Origin: Gelatoporia subvermispora B
Lineage: Eukaryota > Basidiomycota > Agaricomycetes > Polyporales > Gelatoporiaceae
Assembly (NCBI GenBank): GCA_000320605.2
Contig: KB445804.1
Span: forward strand, 62,001-126,000
Direction of reading: 5' to 3'
DNA length: 64,000 nt
Shown in pieces: positions 57,158-64,000 of the stretch (position 1 is its first letter; every line of letters begins with the position of its first letter). The position numbers were made by a program, and so were the translations under genes. The notes beneath the pieces are model-generated. The model was not told where the DNA came from, searched no databases, and saw only the letters and a program-made list of their open reading frames with translations.

Positions 57158-58226
57158 ATGTCTTCCCAACCTCAAGTGTGGTTCAGTGAGTAGTTGACGT
57201 CATCAATATTTGCCGTATTCTTTTAACGCCCATGCGATCCCGCAGTCACCGGCGCATCCTCTGGCCTTGGGCGTGCTGTGACTGAATATGTCCTCTCCAA
57301 GGGCGACAACGTTGTAGCAACGTGTCGTAACCCCTCAGCACTCGCCGACATCTCATCGCAGTACACCTCTTCTCGCCTTTCCGTTCTTCCCCTCGATGTG
57401 ACAAAGCCTGAAGCCATCACTGAAGCCTTCGCGAAAGCGTTTGAGGCTTTCGGGAGAATCGACGTTGTTTACAACAATGCTGGTTACGGCATTCTCTCCG
57501 AGGTAGAGGGCACACCGGACGAGCCCGCTAGGGCAATGTTCGAGGTGAATTTCTGGGGCGCGTTCCATGTTACCACGGAAGCAGTGAAGTACTTCCGTGA
57601 CTACAACAAGCCGAAAGGAGGGCGCCTGATTCAAGTCTCCTCGAACTCGGGCGTCGAGGCTATGCCAGGCCTCAGTTTCTATAGCGCAAGGTATGTTGAT
57701 CGTCGCTCCTAGTCTTCTCCAGACGCTGACCACCAACGATCTTTAGCAAATTCGGTATGGAGCTTGCTGATACAATTGGTACGGCTTACTCACTCGACCC
57801 AAGCCCTAGAAGCTATCACCGAGTCACTGGCTGCGGAACTCGACTCCTCCTGGAACATCAAGGTAAGTTCTCCTACTCCGCCGGTCGCATTTCACTCACA
57901 GCCTCCTTCAGATTACCATCTTGGAACCGGGAGGGTTCAAGACCAAGTCTCAGTCTGACAACGTTGTAGTGCTCCCTCTCCACCCTGCGTACGGCCCCAG
58001 CACTGTCCCGCACGTGCTTCGTGAGATGGCCTCCAAAATACAATACACTGGCCGTATCGAGGTATTCGTTGAGCGCGTGTATGCCGCAGCGCACGACCCG
58101 GAGCTAGGGCTTCGTTTGCCCTTGGGAGCATTTGCAACACAATCCGTCGGACGCAAGCTGGAGTCGCTTCAGCGCGACTTCGAAGCGGCCCAAAAGTGGC
58201 AGGAAAACATCGACGAGACGGCGTAG
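57158..58226 (+). CDS. Short-chain dehydrogenase/reductase (classical SDR)
   Basis: Five exons (57158-57185, 57246-57690, 57747-57754, 57804-57862, 57912-58226) give 284 residues. The Rossmann start is VWFITGASSGLGRAVTEYVL with the cofactor motif TGASSGLG. NNAGYG is the structural motif. LIQVSSNSGVEA supplies the catalytic Ser, and YSASK supplies Tyr and Lys. After LEPGGFKT comes a variable substrate region. The Lys codon lies on an 8-nt exon. The N-terminal cofactor motif suggests NADP(H), but the substrate cannot be told. It resembles the fungal oxidoreductases often annotated as NAD(P)-binding protein. It is convergent with the nucleoporin gene. Confidence 0.93.
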
Positions 58227-58538
58227 CTGAAACGTTCCTGTAGCTAGCAAAGTGTATCCCATATCGTGTTGTACCTGTGTACCGTGTAGCGTTACCTGTA
58301 GACTGCCCTACATTAACCAGCTTGAAGGACACGAGGCAGTCCTGCGAAGAATGTGGAGGTCAACCAGTCCCGACACGAAACACGATCACGCAGCTCAAAT
58401 TTGTCAGCTTATCTCAGGCATCGCGCTCAGTATCTGGCCACTTTCCTGGGAAGAAATTCTACTCGTACACGGCACGACCGAGCCATGCGGCGTGGGGTAG
58501 CTTAGCTGTATCCACATCATCCAACCTCGATCCGAGCC
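58227..58538. other. Convergent intergenic region
   Basis: 312 bp between the stop codons of the dehydrogenase and the nucleoporin genes; only terminators are expected here. Confidence 0.4.
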
Positions 58539-60318
58539 TCACTCCGCGCCAATGCCGCTGAGTCCAAACTCTCCGCCCGCGTCGCGATCGCGAGAGTCGA
58601 ACGGGTCGCGCATGCTACCCGTCTTCGCGCGCCAGAGTTGTGTGTACAGTGCCTTGAGCTGCTGCAACTCGTCATGCAACGTCGCGGCCTTTGCGGCGAG
58701 CGCCGCGAAGGACGCATGCTGCGCCTCAAGCGTGGAGGTGATTGCTGCGGGAAGCACGGTGTGGTGAGTAATCGTAGACAGGGAAAGTGACCTAGTTTGG
58801 CGGGAGCTCGGCGTACCTTGTGGGGTGTACTGAGCCTGAGACGCGGCGGAGGAGAGCTTGCGTTCGATTTGCTGCTCGGGTCGTGAGGGATCGTAGCACG
58901 AGTCAGGGGGAAGATCATAGATAGACGCACCTCGATGGTTGCCTTGTACCACCTCAGCCGCTCGCGCATCTGCTCTGTCACACGCGTGAAGAATCTGTTT
59001 GCTCCCACGTCAATGCACTGCCTTTTGTACACTATTCTGGCTAACGATCGCGACGCACTCGAGCGGGAAGTTTGCATGGTTTTTCAAATGCGCGCCGTGC
59101 TGCTGGGGGTTGCGGAACCCATCGACGACGCGTGTGGCAATGATAGTGTCATGCACGGTCTGGTCTACCTTCGCCTTTAAGTCGCGCGTGTGGTGGGCAT
59201 CCGTGTGCAATGTCGTGATCGCATTGACGAGGTCCTACACACGTGCAGCGGTCGTAAGCTGCTTCGATCCAGGGACCGGAATGTGGTAACGCGAATCCAG
59301 CTAACCTTGTGCACACTGCGAACCAGCTCCTGCCCTTTAGCGGCTTCGTCTCCGAGCTTCCGTTCCTTGAGGTCGTTGCTGATTTGGATCCGGCCTTGAA
59401 TGACAGAACTGTATTGAATTGTCGTCAGGTCGGGTACGTTTCAGGGCGCACGTCAGACTGACTCGATATTTTCGAATACCCTCTTGACATCATCGGGCAA
59501 ATCGTTGAACTTTGTAGATTTTGTGAAGGGCGGCGCGCCCGATGCCTGCGTCGTTGCCAGCATCCTAGAGCACTATCGGAATTACGGCTCACCCGATGGG
59601 AGTAGATACGCACGGCTGTTGCATTGGCTGCTTGCCAAACAATGTTGATGCTCCAAGCCCACTCCCAAACGCGCTCGCTGGCTGTGTAGCCTGCGGTTGC
59701 AACGGGTTCGTTGTAGTGGATCCCCATGATGCAAACGTCGACCCGGCACTCGTCCCTCCGAGCGAGCCAAGACCACTGAGTGTACTCTGCTGATTCGGCT
59801 GATTTTGATTATTTCCGAAAATGGACGTGCCTAGGGTGCTTTGCTGAGGCTGATTGTTCGTCGAAGGCTGGCCAAAAATGTTGGTGGTTTGATTCTGTGA
59901 CGGTTGCTGTGTCTGTCCGAACGTGCCACTACCGAACAACGAGGGCGGCTTCTGTTGCTGTTGCTGACCATACTGGCCAAGCGTGGAGCCAAAGAGCGAT
60001 GTTCCCTGGGTCTGCTGCTGCTGAGCGTTCTGGCCAAGCGGCCCGCCAAAGATAGAGGTGCCTTGGGTCTGGGGCTGGTTGGGTTGGGTCTGTGGCTGAG
60101 CCCCGAAACCACCGAACGTCGAAGTGGTTGGCTGCGAGGTGTTGGCGCCCCCAAAGATGGAGGACCCTTGCGGCTGAGTTGCGTTGTTATTTCCAAAAAT
60201 CGAGGTACCCGTTGTACCAGCAGGCTTGATGCCAAACGCAGAGGAGCTGCAAAACACGCCCGCTCACGTTTGGAATGTCTGGACAAAGGAGATGTACCTA
60301 CTTCGCAGCAAACGCCAT
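58539..60318 (-). CDS. NUP57: Nucleoporin NUP54/NUP57 (FG repeat protein)
   Basis: Eight exons (60302-60318, 59614-60246, 59463-59564, 59306-59408, 59059-59234, 58931-58994, 58817-58871, 58539-58744) give 451 residues. The N-terminal half is a glutamine- and glycine-rich FG domain with many FG and GTSIFG repeats. APPFTKSTKFNDLPDDVKRV, near residue 220, starts the conserved helical part. The Nup54 alpha-helical region includes QGRIQISNDLKERKLGDEAA, FRNPQQHGAHLKNHANFPLE and RVTEQMRERLRWYKATIEQI. The protein belongs to the Nsp1-Nup57-Nup49 (Nup62) channel complex that lines the nuclear pore and gates transport. The first exon, MAFAAN, is split after 17 nt. Confidence 0.93.
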
Positions 60319-63300
60319 ATCTCTGGCTCAAACAGAGTCCAATAACACTACGAGCTTGTCGTTTACCTTGTCGATGTCGCACAGGTCGAAGCCGGGGTCG
60401 TGGACAGTGGCGGACGATGCGGACGCGACCTTGCTTGAGCCGCAGGCGTCAAACACGCTACTAGGCGCTAAAGGCATAAGCGCCACACTGTCGAGTAACT
60501 TCATCAACAAATCCACAACTTTGCATCTCAACCTGATCCCCACCACTAAACTCATTCGTCGTCTTGTGCTCTACGCCTTCACACAGTTAGGGCTTTGTGA
60601 GAGGAACTCCACGCTCACAATGCTATTCCTCTGTAATAATCCCTTGAAGCACCTCTTTGAAATAGCAGACTTTCGATCGGACTCGACGCGAGATCTCAAC
60701 GAGAATTTTCTTGGCCTACATCAAGTCTCACGAACACCGCACGAATGATCTGCTATCATTCAGAGACACTTAACTCGCTATGGGCAGTCTTCGCGAGCGC
60801 GCTTCATGAACATGGTCAAGTTTCGTCGCAGGGGCATACGCTCCTACACCGAATTACCCGTCCCAAATCATCGCTGCCGGTTCCTCCATTCGCCAAGCAC
60901 TACGTCGTGAATGCTCAACAACTCGCCATATCTGCTCGATGGGCACGGAGCGCCCCCGCGGCACCCACAGTGACTCATACCTGCCATGCGGGCTTGAATT
61001 GGATTCAAGGTCCAGAGATCGTATCGTGCGACTGATGCTCGGCGTATCCCCGACGTCGGACGAATGTGCTGTATCCCTTGCTGCGCAAAACTCAATGGGT
61101 TTACCTCCATTCTGTAACGTAGTCTGTGATACCGTCGTACCTCATGGCAACTGCTCTGATACGCAACCGAGCACATCAAGGCTGACGACTTGCGCCCGGC
61201 GGTCCTCTCTTTGGACGAGGCATTCTATCGGCAAGGGTACCGGCGGCCGTGACTGCTCCACACGGCCACAGTCCTCGTATCACGTCCTGCTCTAGCCACG
61301 CCTGGGTCTCATGCTGCAACATACTGACCCTAGAAAGTCAGGGCAGTTCTGTGATGACATTCAATTCAATCCGGCGGAAAGGCTACAATTCTCCGTCTGA
61401 GGTAGAAGGTTTTACCACAGTTCTGAACTATCCGCGCCGACCTTCTCCATCAAGCGCCTCGTTCAACTGCTTCTGTTGATCTCTTTCACCCTGTATTGCC
61501 TCCATTTGTCGACACGGAACCGCCACATGTACTGTCTCGCCCTGAGCTTGATGACTTCATACGAAAGTGTTCAAACCGTCTCTCGCGATTGTCGGCCGCA
61601 CCATTCACATCGGGTGCTCTATTCGCTCCGCGACATAACTCATTGATTATCCGCTATCTCAAGGTCAAATTCGCGTCTGCATTTAAGCTACGACCTATGA
61701 ACACACGGTTCCTGCCTTCGGGCGTTGGATCTCTTCGGAGCCTATTTGCTTTGCGAACCGTACCATGTGCCTGGCACAGCTCGGACTTTCGGTACTATCG
61801 GCGTTACGACATTACGAAAGTTTTTTCGGATGTACAGCACAATCTTGGACGCGTGGTCGATGGTAACGGGGGACTTTGCATGACCCCATATGATACATCA
61901 AGAACCGTCATACAGAGCATAATCCCGCACAGAATCGGACCCATCGCCGTGTGGCCCTAGTGTTCGGAATCCCTCCAACACACTAGACCAGGCTACTTGC
62001 CTGTGCCCTTGACCCATGGATGCATGGACATTCAATCATCTACACTGCATATGGTGTCCTGGCCGTTCTGCGAGGTTGCCACGTGGCGATGACGCAGCAT
62101 CGCGGCCTAGTGTGGTCTCGATCTAGAGCGCTGTTGACCCCAGTCTCCGCGCAAACTACTAGACATATCCGTCGGGTCATGTTGTACTCACGACTGACCA
62201 GAGCGGTCTCCAACACCAGCGGCCCACGTTTATTTGGAGCGAATTCGACTGCTGCCGTTAGCTTGACCTACGGCTGATGACTCATGCACCGGGCTTACGA
62301 AGTCTCGAAGACGTTCGTTCTCATGACCGCGCACCGCCTGTCACCTGGGATTCGCGCTATCGGATCCTCAGCCACCTTCCTGTTCCTCTAGATTCAAACA
62401 TCCTGGAGCTTTGGTGCGTCCCCTGAAGCATGCGCCGTACAAGTAGCCCCGCTCTGAATCTAGAACGCGGCGAACAGGAGCGGGAGAACCCCTACTGCGC
62501 CCCGTCCTGGACGGCGACCTGCAGTGATGGGGTACTAAGACTTTGCTAGGAACGAGGGTTCTTCTACCCGCATACAGTGTCTATGCAACGCATTGCGTAT
62601 ACGCCGTCGCTGGATGCTGTGCAAAATTTGTTTGAGGCTCGCTTTCGCCATTTATGGCTCGGGCATCGTACAGATAACGTATGCCTAGATCCCGTTTCCG
62701 AAATAGACGGTACATTGATCAGGCGACGGAAATGTTCGTAGACGGCGAGTTTCACCATCACTTTTTAGACTGCCGTTGGATGCTCATACGTCGAACTAGG
62801 TGCTCGTTGAGCTCAATTGCTATGATAAAACCGGTGCCACGTGTGGCCGATATTCCAAAGCGCTCGGGAGGGGTGTGGGTGCATGTGAAGTTTGAGCTTC
62901 TAGCAGCTCGTGGCTTGGGCGCGCCGTAGAATGTTCGTTGCAGAAGTTGCGTTCCTCCCGCGTTGCGTTTTTTGACTCCATAAAGCGTCCGAGAACGGAT
63001 AAGCTTTGACCAGACGGTCACTTTTGTCATAGTGGGAGTCTAGGCTGATCTTAGGTTCAGTTTGCCATTCTTTGGTCTTGCGCGCAGCTGTTGCGTACAT
63101 CCCGCGCATCTCGGCTATGTGCTGTTTATGGTAACCTCGTACGCGCGAGCTACCGGCCCTTTCGGCACTCGTAGGAGTATGTTGAAAGTTCTATTTCTTT
63201 TGATGGGGATAACCGCCTCCGCTCTTGCATTCGGACGTTCGCGGGTTGTGGCGTACACTACATCATGGTGTCCATCGGGATCATTCCCGTACTCACTCGC

Positions 63301-63919
63301 GGGACGCTCACGTTTGATTTCAAGTCGCACTATGCCGTGGTAGCGAGAACTAGTATTAACACTAGTCGAGGGAGCCATGGCGCTGTCAATGTTGCTATGC
63401 TTGGCAGTCGGAGCTACTCCAGTAGTGGAGGGCAAGGTTGACGGTATCTTCACTACGTACATCTGGCACAGCCGGGCTAGCCGGTATGGACCGTGTGGTT
63501 GCCCCCGAGCCGCGGGAGAGCGTGGGTGGGAGACTCCTTACGGGAAGTCATCCACTCAATCCGTAACCTTCCCAACCTGGCAGCATTTAAACATATTCCC
63601 AGTAAATCATACAGAGCCGCGATGCGCATGCGTGTGCGCTTCATGGCGAGTCGATGGCGGAGTTCATCCTCATATGTTCTAGCACCATGCCACCATGCAC
63701 ACGCGGGCTGTTTCAGATGGTTTTGATGATGTCAGCTGGCTAGTTCACTCTGCCACGAGCGCTATTCCTTCCATGTGATGCTGAAACAGGTCGGGTGCTC
63801 AGTTCGCGACGGTGGCTTGGGTATCCGCGATGCTTCTCAAGAGTTCGTCATGGGCGGGGAGGCGGTGAATCATCGCAGCGGGCCCGCTGATGGCGCTCTG
63901 GGCTTATCACACTGTGAGG
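60319..63919. other. Long stretch with no supported gene
   Basis: About 3.6 kb. Open frames on both strands have no domain. Near 62590-62920 two plus-strand frames read as protein-like remnants (AVQNLFEARFRHLWLGH in one, VDGEFHHHFLDCRWMLIRR in another), suggesting a decayed coding sequence. I see no repeat or RNA gene. Confidence 0.4.
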
Positions 63920-63926
63920 TATAAAG
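63920..63926 (+). promoter_or_regulatory. TATA box of a gene beyond the right edge
   Basis: TATAAAG followed 45 nt later by a pyrimidine-rich tract (CCCGCCCTCTTCTCTTCGTC) typical of a fungal transcription start. It suggests that a plus-strand gene starts just past the window. Confidence 0.5.
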
Positions 63927-64000
63927 AGGGCCTCAAATCACTGCGATCGTCAAGAAAATCCCGCCCTCTTCTCTTCGTCTTCTCCAATCTTCACTAATAC

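Noticed and set aside
1..64000. CRISPR array or bacterial operon structure
   Set aside because: No regularly spaced repeats were seen and all genes are intron-bearing eukaryotic genes.

Overview
The window is nuclear DNA of a filamentous basidiomycete, most likely an Agaricomycete (mushroom-forming fungus, perhaps Polyporales). Signs of this are the intron-rich genes with 45-65 nt GT-AG introns, many of them ending in AAG or TAG, the F-box and Zn2Cys6 gene types, and the expansion of a coiled-coil P-loop GTPase family. There are no bacterial operons. One 162-base run of N marks a scaffold gap.

Layout. 0-1.4 kb: 3' truncated Zn2Cys6 transcription factor (minus). 2.9-5.8 kb: CWC2 (plus) and TMA46/ZC3H15 (minus), two CCCH zinc-finger RNA-binding proteins in convergent arrangement. 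6.2-9.6 kb: a minus-strand gene with an unusual C-terminal Zn2Cys6-like cluster, and a C2H2 finger protein with a C-terminal membrane segment. 10.1-13.2 kb: head-to-head GTPase genes A and B. 13.4-15.0 kb: RAI1/DXO decapping enzyme. 15.4-16.7 kb: a 533-bp direct duplication flanking the N gap, probably an assembly artefact. 16.9-18.4 kb: F-box protein. 19.3-21.6 kb: conserved hypothetical. 22.1-22.9 kb: SUR7/PalI-type four-helix membrane protein. 24.0-26.6 kb: Whi5/Nrm1-like candidate. 27.36-28.10 kb: candidate non-autonomous terminal-inverted-repeat transposon. 28.6-31.1 kb: conserved fungal protein. 31.4-37.8 kb: GTPase copies C (pseudogene), D, E (4-bp insertion) and F. 39.2-40.8 kb: second F-box gene. 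41.9-42.8 kb: cytochrome b5-fold protein. 42.9 kb: tRNA-Val(CAC). 43.2-44.7 kb: GTPase G. 45.4-49.4 kb: 1,291-residue disordered protein. 49.9-53.5 kb: mitochondrial Lon protease. 54.4-55.7 kb: GTPase H. 57.2-58.2 kb: short-chain dehydrogenase. 58.5-60.3 kb: nucleoporin NUP54/NUP57. 60.3-64 kb: no convincing gene.

The striking system is the GTPase family. Eight copies lie in 45 kb between housekeeping genes. They share an invariant gene architecture (the P-loop sits on its own 34-nt exon, followed by a 191- or 194-nt exon for the rest of the G1-G3 core), a non-canonical G4 motif, long coiled coils and varied, sometimes hydrophobic, tails. They fall into three sub-classes, occur partly as head-to-head pairs, and include decayed members. 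This pattern suggests rapid birth and death, as in GIMAP/AIG1-type immune GTPases, but that function is inference. The housekeeping genes (CWC2, TMA46, RAI1, LON, NUP54) are RNA, protein and transport functions with no evident common pathway.
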